DNA of 64,000 bases, taken from positions 6,076,001-6,140,000 of the forward strand of contig JAMPIQ010000003.1 in the NCBI GenBank assembly GCA_024699855.1, read 5' to 3'. Position numbers and translations under genes: made by a program. Source of the stretch: Aphelenchoides besseyi. Lineage: Eukaryota > Nematoda > Chromadorea > Rhabditida > Aphelenchoididae. This document shows, piece by piece, positions 25,601 through 38,440 of this stretch. The stretch's first letter is position 1. Each line of letters begins with the position of its first letter. The notes below the pieces were generated by a model. It ran no database searches and had not been told where the DNA came from. It saw only the letters and a list, made by a program, of their open reading frames with translations.

Positions 25601-25907
25601 ATCGAAATCGGCCGTTGAATGAACCGTTGGAATTTCGAAGAGACGGTGAAAACGAACCGGCGCCGGTTGTTGATTTGTTGCCACAAAACGAATTGGTGAA
25701 GAAAATTGAGGATCGAGAACGATCGAAGATAATCCAGAAAGAAGCAAGTGGTAGGCTTTCGCTTGTGCGTTCGAAGGTAACTGTTGCAATTTCAGTCGAA
25801 GACTTTCGAGATGCCGCCAAACCGGACGGCGATGAAATGGACTACAAAGAGATGGAGGTAATGAACAGGAAACGGCTCATTAACTGCAATTCGAATTTCA
25901 GCACTAA
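22631..25907 (+). CDS. GOLM1/GOLM2-like type II coiled-coil membrane protein
   Basis: Nine exons: six small ones between 22631 and 23326, a 2.1-kb intron, then exons from 25466 to TAA 25905-25907; roughly 300 residues. A short basic N-terminus (GSWKKK) precedes one hydrophobic segment ([15 protein letters not shown]), the pattern of a type II signal anchor. The luminal part is a heptad-rich coiled coil (residues about 35-160, e.g. [20 protein letters not shown]) and then a Pro/Glu/Asn-rich acidic tail. The ending [20 protein letters not shown] recalls the acidic end of GOLM1/CASC4 Golgi proteins. The family call rests on architecture and is moderate. An entire forkhead gene on the opposite strand lies inside the large intron. 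Confidence 0.7.
23332..24531 (-). CDS. Forkhead (Fox) transcription factor, nested gene
   Basis: Five exons, about 305 residues. The start ATG 24531 gives a 31-residue leader that joins in phase 2 to the forkhead domain ([71 protein letters not shown]). All DNA-recognition helix positions of the Fox family ([15 protein letters not shown]) are present. A basic stretch [11 protein letters not shown] follows and can act as a nuclear localisation signal. The last 130 residues are Ser/Gln/Pro/Phe-rich, typical of a transactivation region. The subclass is unclear; the MFDNGNF ending fits several families such as FoxD, E or L. An alternative ATG at about 24507 is in another frame and cannot join the domain. 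The whole gene sits antisense within one intron of the GOLM1-like gene. Confidence 0.92.
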
Positions 25908-28202
25908 GCTACTTGTTCGCTTCAACAACCATTTCATTGCTCTCGACCTCTTGCTTCACAAACGGGTTCGTATTTTTGTTTTCGTACAAGTTAGTCTGTC
26001 ACGTATACTACAAAGCTGTAGCATTTTATGATTTGCGATTATTTCTGAAGCGGGTACTTCTGACTCAATGCTTCATCTTGTGCTTAAGTATCTCTCCTAC
26101 CGAACAGCATTATAATTTGCCTTAATCGACTTTAAATTTTTTTGTATTTACTTTCATTTCCTGTAAATCTGCATGTTTCAATAAACTTTTGCTTTTTATT
26201 GTTTCTGGAGACTTTCGATTTGAAATCTTTTGCCGCTTTACGCACTCGAGGTCATCGGCAATTTCCGCGGTTATTACAAATTTGCGTCCGAAATGCAAAT
26301 GCGAAGATGGGCATCGGGAGCGTGATTAATTAGCGAAAGAAATCGGCTGTTTACGCTTAAGAAGCGCCAAATCGTGATGTTGAATGAAAGCGTACAGTCG
26401 GTATGTCGATGTCCGCAGGTGTTTCTGAAGGGCACGTGCCCTGTAATTGAAATCCAACATTACCTGCAAGTTTACAGCACGAATAAGTCAAAGAGACACG
26501 GAATGATGATAGAGAATTGTAATGGTCAAAGGTGAACAATAGAAATTTCGGCCATTTGATCCGCTTGGCGGACGTCAAAACTTTCGCACAGACCTCGAAT
26601 TGTTCCAAAGGTTGAGAAAGTTGCGTCCATTCAAAAACTTGCGCATGCTCAATACAAACTTGTGAATTGCAACTTTCAGTCTTTTTGTATCCAACGGGCC
26701 TTCTCTCCGACCATGGAACGACTCAAAATGCAAATTAGGGTCCCCGGAAGAACAAAAGAGTCGCGGTTATAATGGAGAAGTAGAGCGGTCGAAAAATCGC
26801 GCTTGGCATTTCAATTTTTTGCTCCACAATACCCGCCTTCTAATCATAAATCCACGGCGACCAGATGGTAGTCGAAGGACACAATCCCGTTCATGGTTTC
26901 CACGTAAATTTGAGCTTATAGAATGGTGAGCAGGTCTGCTCAAACGGTTATTTTCGAGTTACGATCGAATAACTTCTTCCGTAATTGTCTTAAGAATTGA
27001 GAGAGATTTCGTACGATTCTCATTTTGTTGACCGTGCCGATTTGTTCCCGTCGCTCTGTGTCCTACGGTAAATGTTGACTTTGTGACTGAAGCGACCCAG
27101 CTGCAGTAAAATGAGAATCCTATGCAATTTTGAGTCGAAATTTCAATTTTGACACGTGCATTTGACGTCCATTCCTTTTGATTTTACATTCCGAGACATT
27201 TCCATTCTCTCGGTTTGGCCATTGTTTATCGAGTGCTGGTCAAGAGTCGGGAATGTCCACAGGGAGGATTCACGTAATTGTCCATTTCGATTCAGTAGTC
27301 CACATCTTATTTGGGTTAGCGAAGTGTCTTCTTGGTCCGATTGAAGTTTAACCACGGGACTCATTTCAACTTTTAATGTCCGCTCATGTTTCGTCGGTAA
27401 CCTCAACGTTGTTTTTTGTTGTATAAAAACTCGTTCGTCTTTCAAAGCCCATTTCCGTGCGTTGTGGAATGAGCCAATTGCTTTGCACAAAAATACGAAC
27501 GGGAACGATCACGGACGCAAATTGCGCGTTTAAAATGCATATGATCGTGTTTACAAACGTTTGATGCAACTTCTGCTCCACGATTGTTTCCGACGGCGCC
27601 GAATCAGCTGTGGTCCCGATTGATCAACACGACGGGAAACAGAATGCGCGTCATAAATTTCGAGTCGGCAAGTCGTTTTTCACTTTGCGGTCACTCACTA
27701 CCGATCGCTCCGCCCATCAATTCCGCTTTTTTTGCATGAGATTATCGCGCTTTGCAGGCGCGTTCTTCTTCTCGACCTTCGCCCTATTGCGGAAATTCCA
27801 TTGATGCGCAGATGAGAGTTGGAGCAGAATATGGGCGAGGCTTGGCAGTGGCCAGAGGTCGAACGCGTAAAGAGGGTGTGGCCGAACGTTCGGTCGGAAA
27901 ACAAAAAGTTGCGCAGTCTCATTACGATCTCGATTTCAACTACAAAGTCACTTTGCCGCCAAGTTTGTTGATCTTCAAGAGTTGCAATTTCAACTTTTAA
28001 CTGTCCACTTTCTCGTGTTTCCGAGCTTAAATTCCCTCGATGACTCGAAAGATTACTGCTGTAGTTTGGACCAAAAGCCAAAAATGGCCATTGAGTTGGC
28101 GACTTAATCCACTCGTCCATCTCTTGTACTCAATTCGTGACACTTCTAAACGAATCTTTCTAGAGTTCATCAAATGTGTATCCCTGACCATTGACTTTCG
28201 AG
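25908..28202. other. Intergenic region before the MEGF6-like gene
   Basis: About 2.3 kb without a supported gene. Frames at 26357-26608, 27143-27490 and 27698-28120 (all minus) are isolated and show no domains. Presumably the 3' UTR of the GOLM1-like gene and regulatory DNA for the next gene. Confidence 0.45.
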
Positions 28203-31200
28203 ATGATTGTCGTTAATTGGATTGGCGGTATTTTTGGGCTTTTCATCGTATCTTGGACGACCACTGCGCTTGTTGTCGATGTTCAAATCAAGCAACTGAA
28301 TCCTGGAGAGTGAGTTTTTATGGCGTGTGAAAGTATACGGTTTTTTGATCGTCAATTTGCCGTTTTCTCATCCAACGATCCGCATTTTGTTGCGCTGAAA
28401 GGTCGCGGCTTTTGAAGTTCGACACTTCCGCCGCGTTGGCAATTTACACGGAAATTAATTTCAAAATGAATTTGCTGGGAATGTGCAGATTCGAAGGTTG
28501 AGAAATTGCGCGCCTTTTGGGATTCTTTTTTTGTCGTTGCGAGGGCTGGACTCGTAATCACGCAACGCCAGCTAACGAGGTCGTCAGCTAATCCCGTTGG
28601 AGGTCCCACAGTGAGCGTTTGGTCATCATTTCAATGAGCGATCGCATTCCGCTTGTCGTTCATGAATAGGACGCGGCAATTCGCAATAAAAAACTCGTCG
28701 ATCACGATTGCTAATCGTAAGAGTGGTGGATGACCATTGAAAAGTGTTAGTGCCGACACTTTGCAATCAAAGTCACAGCGGGATCTCGAGAAGATCGTTT
28801 CGGAGATTGCGCTCCATATCACAGGTTATCGATCAAAATATGCGATGGCCAATCTTATTGCTATAAATGCGCAGAAATAAACCCAAATTGACTTTAGACA
28901 CAACGTCTGTCCACACGAGTACCTGGAAGAAGTTGTTGTGAAGGAGCCATGTCTTCGAGCTTACACCAAATATGTGAGAACAAGAAAAGCAGGATGCAAT
29001 GGACTGTTATCAACGTGTACAGTCAGAGAACCGAAGTGATCTACTTTATTTTCCTTATGACATGTTTTGTTTTCAGGACCGTCTATTATCGCACATATCG
29101 AAATGTCACTCGTAAGCGTCGTCAAACGGAAGTCGAGTGCTGTCCCGGTTGGACTCAAATTCCCGGCGAAACGGGTTGTCGAAAACGTAAGTCGAAAATG
29201 GCAATTTTGATTTCGAGATTACGCAACGTTCCAAACTGCTCATTAAAAATGAAAAGTCGGCATTTTGATTGATGACTTTGAAGGTTTTGGTCGTGTACGA
29301 AAATGAGCAACCGTTGAAGCTGTGAAAGAATACAAAAGTAAAAGGATTATCTTTACAGGAAACTGTTCGGCGGATTTGTGTCATAACGGCGGTTCCTGCA
29401 TTGAAGCAACAAATGAAAACGATCAACTTTGTCAATGTCCGAGCGGCTTTTCGGGTTCCGTTTGTCAATACGATGTCAACGAATGTTTGCTGAATAATGC
29501 GAACTGCCATCACGAATGTGTGAACACCATCGGTTCCTTCTACTGTCGATGTTTTCCCGGTTATCAATTGAATGTCAATGGACGATGTGTGGATATTGAC
29601 GAATGTAGTGGAGTAGAGAACGCCGGTTGTTCGGACAAATGCGTAAACACAGAAGGCGGTTTTTATTGCGAGTGCAATTCGGGATTGCAGTTGGCAGCTG
29701 ATGGTCGCACTTGCATACGTAACTTTAAAATGATCACACGAAAAAACTAATGAATTGTGTTTAGAAGAAAACTCATGTGCAATTGCTAATGGCGGTTGCG
29801 AACAGTTGTGTGAGGAAGTCAATGGACACTTTTTACGTTGTCGCTGTAGAGCAGGCTATGAATTGGGTGCCGATAAGCGAATGTGCCATCTCATTGATCC
29901 GTGCAAAAAAACTCAATGCCAACAGTTTTGCCAAAATCACAACGGTCAAGCACGTTGCGAATGTTTTCCCGGTTTCCAGTTAGCTTACGACCAAAAGTCG
30001 TGTGTCGAGCTTAGCGATTGTCCGGCCGAAGTACGAAAACGATGTGATCACGGATGTGCGCGTAGGAACAACAACTTTGTTTGCACTTGTCTCAAAGGCT
30101 ATGCAGTTGGTTCTAATGGTCATTCGTGTATTCCAACTCGAGATTTTTGTGCTCATGAATTGCAATACTGTGAACAGGACTGTTTGCAACAACTCGACGA
30201 TTTTCGTTGTGCATGTCGAGACGGTTACGAATTGGAAACTGATGGTCGAACGTGTCGAGGTAAGTTAAACGAAATTTGAACTTCTACTCCCAATCTCTGC
30301 ATTAACTGTCTATAACATAACTGCATTCTTATTCTATCTTTTACTGCTTCCGCTTTAAATGTGCTTCTTTTTCGTGCTTTCCGAATCTTTGACATCAAAT
30401 GATGAGCCAACGATTGAAAGCCGGAAGTATGAACCGGGTCTACCTGAGCTTTCTGGACTTCGATCGTGTATTTCGAATGCAGGAACTTGTCATGAGCTGT
30501 GTATGGATTTCTCAACTGGTCAAACTTTCTGTGTGTGTAAGCAGGGATTCGAATTGAATAGCGCAAGAAACGGTTGTGAGGGTATGTTGCTGTAACATTG
30601 CTATCAATTGTGTTTGTTTCACTTGTTTCCTGACCGCACTTTTTTGTTTGTTTTTTTGGCTACAACTCTATGGATTACATCGAAGTGTTTAGATGTCAAC
30701 GAATGTGCCAACGAAAATGCCGGTTGCAGTCAGACGTGTGTGAATACGATTGGAAGCCACGAATGCAGTTGTGTTTCTGGTTTTCTGTTGGACAACGATG
30801 GCAAAACATGTGTTCGTAAGTTTTTTCTCGATTACAAATGTTTTTGAATCAGATAAAATCAACTTTCTAATTAAAATTCTTTTAATGCAGTTTTAACGAA
30901 TGCGACTGCACTTTTGCGTCGTAAAGAAGCTTTGCCAACAAGTAAGTAGTTGAATGCTCGGTAGTTTGGTGTTTGAAACTTCATTTCGTGGTTGTTAGAA
31001 ATCAACTAATGCTTCTAAACTTTCTTATCGTTGGTTTTGTGAACTGTGTTGTTGATTTTATAGAAATGACCGAACAAGATCGTTTCTTCTATCCACGAGC
31101 TCCAACAACGAGAAGATCGTCGAGTGGTCGCGTTCAAAGGGTTCTGAGAACACAGGAATATCATGAGACCACGGAAGACGACCAAATTTCTTTACTGCCA

Positions 31201-33275
31201 ATTGATATCCGAGAACAACGAGGTTGTGTAGCGGTTTTTGTAGCTTTGCTTAAGCTTTTTTGTCATAAAACGGATCTTATTTTCAATTTACATACGATTT
31301 TTAGTATGCGAATATGGACGGTTTGGTGCTGACTGCGAGTATTCTTGTGCTGATTGCAAGAACGGTGGTAAGTGCTTCTATTTTGCATATCACTTATTGT
31401 ATTAGGTCTTTGTCGCGAAGACAAGTCGGGATGCGTCTGTTCTGCGCCGGGTTTTATGGGAACCTTGTGCGAAGAACGATGTCCCGAGAATTATTGGGGA
31501 GTAATGTGCGAGAATATTTGCTCGTGCCAAAATGGAAAATGTGATCCAATAACCGGAATGTGTAAATGCGCTGACGGTTGGATCGGTGAAAAGTGTGAAT
31601 TTTGTAAGTTAACATTTTTGCATACCAGCTCTTTATAGTTGTTTCTTTCAGCTTGTCCGTTCGGATCATGGGGTCCAAATTGTTCGCGAAATTGCGATGA
31701 ATGTAAGAATGGAGCTCCTTGCAATAACACCAACGGTGAATGCATTTGTTTAAATGGATGGCATGGCGAAACGTAAGTACAGGAGCTTTAAAAGTGAAAC
31801 AAGGACTTTAGATGCAATGAAAAATGTCCAGAAGGCACATGGGGTCGAAATTGTTCGCAATCTGTGGTTTGCAATCACGGTACAGTCGACGAATTTGGAA
31901 TTTGCCGATGCGCGGTGGGTTATCGTGGCAAGAATTGCAATCGACCGTGTTTGAAAGGCTACTACGGAGAAAAGTGCTCTAAATTGGTAAGAAGATTGTG
32001 GACGTTCATATTGTGGACATTTTTTTTAAATAACAGTGTTCATGTACAAATGGTAAGATATGCAATCCGATAAGTGGAGCGTGTCCTGAAAATGAGATGA
32101 GCGACGCAGAGTGTTTCAATGGTGGAAAATACGACGATTCAACAGGATCTTGTATTTGCTTGGATGGTATACGTTTACTAACTTAACTCATAAACAACTT
32201 ATTGAAGGATTTATTGGACCACGTTGTGAAACATCATGTGAGCAGAATTATTATGGTAAAGGCTGTCGTCAGTTATCGTCATGTCAAAATGGAGGAGTAG
32301 TTGATCCGAAAACTGGAAAGTGTCGTTGTGCACCAGGATGGACGAATTCGAATTGCACCGACACTTGTCCAAAAGGACGATGGGGAAGTTCGTGTAAAGA
32401 AAAATGTCAATGTGCTAGCGACACTCAGTGCAATCCAGTAAATGGTGCCTGCATTTGTGGACTTGGAAAAACTGGTTAGTTTCATTTTTTCGAACGACAA
32501 CAATTCTGATTAGGACCGACTTGTCAACAAACATGCGAACACGGAAAATACGGTTAGTTTCATTTACAAACGATCACTTATTCGTCTTCAGGAATGAACT
32601 GCGAGAATGATTGCGAGTGCGAAGGAGGTGCGAGCTGTCACGCAATGAACGGCTGTTGTAATTGTCCGGCCAATAGATATGGACCACGATGTCAGCACGG
32701 TTGGTTGACTTTTAAACAAGCAAGACAAAACTTCGATTGTAGAGTGTCCAAAAGGATTCTATGGATATTATTGCACAAAACGATGTCTTTGTATGAATGA
32801 CGGTGAATGTTCGACAGATGGAAACTGTCTATGCAAACCGGGCTATTTTGGCGATCGAGTAATCAATCGTTTTATACAGGTTTAATGAGCATCTTTTTAG
32901 TGCCAATTTCAATGCACAAACAACACCTACGGTCCGGCGTGCTCATTGAAATGTGAATGCGGTGAACACGCGTGTCATCACATTTCCGGAGCGTGCAGTT
33001 GTCCAAGTGGCTTCTATTTCTCCAAAAATAAATGTTTGCCTTGTAAGGCCGGAAAGTTTGGTATCAACTGCAAGCAAACGGTAAGAACTTTGTTTTCAAT
33101 TAGCAAATTAGCGGTGTTTTAGTGCGAATGCTTCAACGCTGGTAGATGCGACAAAAAGACGGGAAGCTGCAAGTGCTCTCCCAACTACTCGGGACCAACG
33201 TGCAATATCGAACGTTCTTCTGATCCTGAGAACTCGGCAACTCGCGGAGATTTGCCCGATTATATTCGATTCTAA
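28203..33275 (+). CDS. Secreted EMI/multiple-EGF protein, MEGF6-like
   Basis: Around 22 exons coding roughly 1,050 residues. Exon 1 (28203-28309) encodes a signal peptide ([18 protein letters not shown]). After a 588-nt intron, an EMI domain follows ([18 protein letters not shown] ... VECCPGWTQ). Next come calcium-binding EGF modules with DVNEC, DIDEC and DVNEC starts and C-x-C-x-G-(Y/F) ends. A low-complexity Arg/Ser/Thr-rich linker ([18 protein letters not shown]) then leads into a long run of laminin-type EGF repeats (e.g. [20 protein letters not shown]). No transmembrane helix occurs before the stop at 33273-33275. EMI plus cbEGF plus laminin-EGF, all secreted, matches MEGF6 rather than the membrane receptors MEGF10/CED-1. 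One junction (30260 to about 30407) does not close in frame. The product is probably extracellular matrix or a ligand for engulfment or adhesion. Confidence 0.88.
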
Positions 33276-33790
33276 AATAGCCTCCAAGTTTTCGACTCAC
33301 TTCTTTTCGAGCCTGTTGATCCTCAAGCCCTGTGATCTTGCCTTCCACTTAATTGCCTGTTAATCGGCATTCCAATTCGTGTTTGTTTCTCATTAGCTTT
33401 AATAAAACTTAAGTAACAGCGACAGTTTCGGATTAGAAGACGTCTTCAATTGACGTTGAACAAACAAACCGATTAGCAAAAAACATCGTCGTTATTAATC
33501 GTCTACTCGTATTCACGATTCAAAGATCATTTCGAAACGCAGTTTGATATGAAAGTGTAATGCAAACAAACACATTAAAAGCAATTCCAATTGATATTTC
33601 AATTCACGAATTTGCACGCCCTTTGTATTGTTGCGTGAATGCTTGTTTGTTCTCGTTCGGTTTATTTGAGTCCCGTTGTCGCTAATTTCGCTTATTTACA
33701 TAACCTCTTGGGGATTAACGTACTTATAAAAGTGGGATCAATTAGTCTTGATGTTTATTTGATGCTCCTGTTTGGTACCTTTAGCTGCAG
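33276..33790. other. Spacer between MEGF6-like and TTR-like genes
   Basis: Contains the AATAAA-type signal of the MEGF6-like gene near 33402 and the promoter of the TTR-like gene. No gene seen. Confidence 0.5.
33725..33731 (+). promoter_or_regulatory. TATA-box-like element of the TTR-like gene
   Basis: TATAAAA about 60 nt upstream of the TTR-like start codon, in otherwise unremarkable DNA. The position suits a core promoter with a short 5' UTR; untested. Confidence 0.4.
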
Positions 33791-34292
33791 ATGATTCGTG
33801 TTCTAGCTCTTTCAATTTTGTGTTCGCTAACATCAGCTGAATTCTTTTCTGTTCACGGTAAACTGCGTTGCAGTTCATGTCGTGACTGTGGGCCGATCGA
33901 AGGCAAAATATCACTTTGGGAGCAGGATGAACGTGAGTTCGATGGTTTACACATGAAACGAGTAGTTTTTTTCAGTGAGTGCAGATGATTTCCAAGACGA
34001 AACAACGATCAAAGACGGGAAATACGAAAGTTTGAAGTTCTACGAGTTCGAATGGTTGACTACGACTCCATATCTTTCTAGTAAGTTGAAGCTTGTGTTT
34101 CAACGTTAAGTTTCGATTGCAGTCCAACATTCGTGTGATCCATCTTTTTGGCACAATGGAAAGAGAATACCTGAAAAAACAAGTTGCTACGTCGATTCGC
34201 GACACTACTTTTCCGAACCAACAATGCGAGAAATCGAAGTGTCCCTAGATCTCACTTCTTTAGGTGGAGACGTAGTTTGTGAAGATAAATAA
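33791..34292 (+). CDS. Transthyretin-like (TTR) family secreted protein
   Basis: Nematode-expanded family of secreted beta-sandwich proteins; one C. elegans member, TTR-52, bridges apoptotic cells to engulfing cells. Three exons encode about 138 residues. A signal peptide (MIRVLALSILCSLTSA) is followed by the family opening VHGKLRC, an acidic turn (DDFQDETTIKDGKY) corresponding to the D-x-DG-F/Y motif, and PYLSIQHSCD, corresponding to the conserved P-x-L-x-I-x-H-x-C. Cysteines in RCSSCRDCG, HSCD, TSCYVD and VVCEDK suggest disulphides. The TAA stop overlaps an AATAAA signal at 34288-34293. Specific function unknown; the position next to a MEGF-type protein is noted, but no link is shown. Confidence 0.88.
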
Positions 34293-34363
34293 ATATATGT
34301 GAGATTATAATTCATAGTTCAAAATGAGATCAACAAATTGACTACAAACATACGAAATCAACC

Positions 34364-37300
34364 TCAAGGCTTTTCGGATAGTTCAGAAACTACAAACGGA
34401 ACGACACGTGGCACCGTGGATTTGTTTCGATTTCGAACAGTAACTTTGATTTGTGACCATACAGTTAAAAGTGCCGGAATGATCAAGAGCGCGTGAATAA
34501 GACTCAATGAAATACACAACGTCAAAGATACAACAAACACTACTCCCATATAAAGCGGGACTAACAAAAGAGCCATAACACATAAAATGGTCGAGATTCC
34601 TGCTTGAAAAACTGGAAATCCAACGGCTAGCAAAGTTGCTTTCAAACGATGTCGAATGTCGTCGTTTTTTTTCAGTTCGATACCTGAAATCATTGTCCTC
34701 TTTATACGATAGTTGGATTCCTTACCAGTTCGATGATAATGATAGCAAAAATGAGCAGGAATATCGATGCTGAGTCCGATAGTCAGGATTAGGGCCGAAG
34801 ACATAATCGGATCAAGAGTGAAACCGCAGAATTGAAGAAGCCCGAATTGACCAACACATATCGAGAACACAGATAGAGACGAGAGAGCAGTTATGAAGTA
34901 ATTGCCAACGAACATGAAAACAACGAGGATAATGCAAATTAACGTTGAAACTGCAGATCCCATGTTTGACGCAGGAAGCACATCAATCAAATCGAGAAAC
35001 AACGCGTCCTCGTAATAAACACTGACGTTTAACTCTTGAAATTGGTCTACAACACTTCTCCATTCGTTTAATATCGTGTGTCGTTGCGACCAATCGAACA
35101 GACGATCTCCACTGTAGCCAGTTGTGAAGAAAAACTTTTCGAGTTGATTATGCCCACTGAAACAAGTTGATTAAACAAGACCACTGACTTCTTATTACGA
35201 AGTTTCTGTATCGTTGCGAAATCGAAGGAATCCACGCCAGAACGAATATTCAGGCCATCGAAGAAAAGACTCCAAATCGTCGATATTGAAGCCACGCGAC
35301 TCTTCTTCTTCACTTTCAGATTCGAGAAATGCAACGAGATAATCCTTGAACTCGCGATAAAAATATTTGGTCGAATCCCGGCCGATGGCATCAGGCAGCT
35401 GTTCCAAACGTTGAACCAAGTTCTCCAACCGTTCAATACGATTCTTGTCGCTTAAATTGCCGGGATTGTTGACAATAAAAGTCGGAGCAGTAAAAGCAGG
35501 CACGACATATCGTTGTTTCAACGCATCTGCCGTTAGCACTTTGGAATCACGCAAAAAGAACTTTTCAGAGCTCAGATCAATGGTCATTTGTGTTGCTGCC
35601 TAAAATCAAGAGAATTAATTCACATTTCAACTTTGCACTCACCCATCCAGTAGCAATCAAGAAAACAATCAAACTCACGACAATCACAGAACTAACAAAT
35701 GGAGCAGTAATAATGCGAACGTACTCATCCAACGTTTCGTAGACCCACTGACGAACCCGCAAAATTCTTTTGTTTTCAACCATTTTATTTTGTACGATAG
35801 AATTTCGTGTCGTTTCTGCGTGATCACACAACGACATGATTGCTGGGTAGAGAATGAGCGAGTAGAGAGTGTCGATTAAAATAGCAATGGCAGTTACAAT
35901 GCTAAACAGCTGGATTTCTGGAGTGCTCATCGTTGCGCCAATTAAGAAAGCGAGAATGTTTGTTGTGGATGAAAGACAAATGGACGGTCCAGCTTCTCTA
36001 CAGACCTAAAATCAATCAATTGTAATATCCTTCGATCAACATACTATTGCCATTCGATGCTCTGTAGCGTCCGAGTTGTTAATCGACCTTTTCCGTGTCT
36101 TTTGAACTGCTCGTTGCCACGCGGAAATGAGCAAAAAAGAGTCATCGACTCCAATAGCGAGGATGAGAAAAGGTGTTATGGCAATCAACGGTGAAAATCG
36201 CAGTCCACAAAAGAATGAAAGTCCAAAAGCAGTGGCACAAGAAAGTAAAGGGACAATGCACGCTGCTAGCGCCAAAATGATCTTGAAAATAATCAACTTT
36301 GAACGAAAATTAGTCTATTGCCTTACCTTATAAAAACTAAACTGATTCACGAAGGCAGAGCTGATAACTGTTGTTGCAATTGTGAATCCACACATCACAC
36401 CAAATCCGATAATCAAAAGCGACTGCAATTCCATTCCTCCACGTTCAATTTCTTTGGAGACATAAGAGGGTGAAATGACCAAAACTCTGATGTTCTCAGA
36501 TCGAAATTTTCTGAAAACCAACAGATCTCGTTTCTCTATGTGCTCATGTCTTACGTTTTGTAGTGATCAGCAATTGCCATCTCATATTCAATCACCGCTT
36601 CATCAGACCAACTGATTTCTTTATCGGCTCGAAATTGAAAGACAATCATTCGCACTGTTCTCATGTTACTCATTACATGCTTATAATCAGACTTCTGGAT
36701 TTGAGTTTCAGCGTACACATCAACACCAAAGAAATTTGCCTGAAGTGAAAACATTAAACAAAAACATTCCGGTCGCCAACTTGGATCGTGAATTTGCGTC
36801 CGAAAAGCGACGTGGTCGGATAGTTTAAACGAATACGTGGATTGAGTGAGCTGTTCGATTGCAACTGACTTTGTTGAATCACAAATCCATTCTAAACGAC
36901 CATTTCATTTACGTTTTAAGTCCGTTAACTCACGTAAAATTGGCGTACCGGTTCGTTGAGCTGACAGAAACCTTGACAAAACTCATCAAACGATTGATTC
37001 TGATTCAAATGGCTGTTGTAAATCTTGAACTTTTTGCTAATATGATCCAAAACCTAAAACTCGAAACGATAATCTTCAAGACACTATTGATAACCGACCC
37101 TAATAGTTTCGTTTAAATGCTGAAGCCGTAACATCGTTCCGTTATCCATTGCTTCAATAAGAACATATGTCATCACTCCTTGGCCATAACGTCCAAAAAA
37201 CTCCTGATATTGAGAATGTTCAACACGTGAACGAGCACCGATCGGAGCGTAAGCCAGCAAATCACTTTGTTTCCTAAATTGACAATAAAACTACGAACCA

Positions 37301-37473
37301 ATGTTTACAGATCACTTTGTTGTAACCGTTTTTACACTGCAGATAATGGTCAAAAGAAGACAAATTCCGATGATCTTCCATGCATGTCGAGCAACTTGGA
37401 TTCCAATCCAATCGAGGGTCCGGTTCAGAAGCCGCGTGAAATGACCGTCCGTTTGGCTTATTTCCACCTCCAT
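34364..37473 (-). CDS. Patched-related (PTR) membrane protein with sterol-sensing domain
   Basis: RND-superfamily protein of the PTR/PTCHD group, expanded in nematodes and implicated there in moulting, sterol or lipid handling. About ten exons, roughly 850 residues. N-terminal WIGIQVARHAWKIIGI is the typical first helix context. It is followed by the extracellular loop with DLLAYAPIGARSRVEH and FFGVDVYAETQ. The sterol-sensing five-helix block begins near SLLIIGFGVMCGF and includes IGVDDSFLLISAWQR, the GVDD proton-relay motif, which is intact. The second loop carries an acidic run (ESESEEEESRG). The C-terminal helix block contains LTIGLSIDIPAHFCYHYH and VFQAGISTILCV. The start at 37473 and the stop at 34364 are well defined; introns are 40-60 nt. 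Confidence 0.92.
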
Positions 37474-38440
37474 TCAGGACTAGATGTAAACAACAAAAAA
37501 GAAATCACTTTTGGCAACACGCTCGTTTAAATAAGATAAACAAAGCGAACGGACATTTCGATCAACGAGAGCAATTAACCTCTGCCTTAAGACAACAAAA
37601 GACCCGAAGGATTTCAATTGTCTTTTCGTTGCGCAATCAATGAGCGGAACTGCGAGAAATGACTTTGATCATCGACACGTGAAAACATTCGAAATCCAAT
37701 GACACCTCCTTTTTCGTGTTTTTAAGGTTACGAGGTCGATTGATTCGTGCAGTTCCAAAACAATCGAGTTGTTAGAACACCTAGAGATAACCTCTGACTT
37801 GAAATTCCAAGTATACTAAAGGGTAGATGACGAGGTAAAGTTCCAAAGTAATCGAAATTTACGGAGCAAATGCATTATCGGATAAACAAACGGTCGCTGG
37901 AACGGTCGATCTAATGCGGAACTCACAGGTCTACGCGACAAATCTCCACAAAAACCTTAAATTTCAAATTTGTTTATAATCTTTTGTGTTTGTGTTGACT
38001 ACTTGTAAGTGATTATGTCCATTAAGGACTGCTAAACAGTTGATTTCCTGTCTTGAAGACTTTTTTTCTGCAACGTGACCTTGAGCGAATCCGGGATCGC
38101 AAAGGAGAAAAGAAGATTTCGCAAATTACCTTCACCTATTCACTCACGACCACTTGTTCTCGCAAACCACGTTTCTGTCGAACATCGTCGTTAACGTCAA
38201 GAGATGCATTGCGTAAACAGCCCTATCGTTATTTCAATTTGTGACTTTTTTCTAATCCAAACGTTTTGTATTTGCACAGATGATACAAAACCTAAAAAAC
38301 CAAAAACATAAGTTCACTTTTGATCAAACGAGCAAGATGCCCGGGATAACGTTGAAATGAACATTAATTTGCCTTCGAAACTGTCACTTCTCGACACTAC
38401 TGAGCTCTTGAAGTGGTCAATTTTGTGCTAAACCTTAAAA
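37474..38440. other. Divergent intergenic region (PTR / pseudo-aspartic-protease)
   Basis: Promoter region for two divergent genes. The short plus-strand frames (37267-37530, 38053-38244) are an antisense shadow of the PTR first exon and a featureless frame respectively. Confidence 0.5.

Noticed and set aside
29106..29822. 238-codon minus-strand frame opposite the EGF exons
   Set aside because: Cys/Thr/Ser-rich mirror of EGF coding sequence; the plus strand has clear EMI and EGF modules with splice sites.
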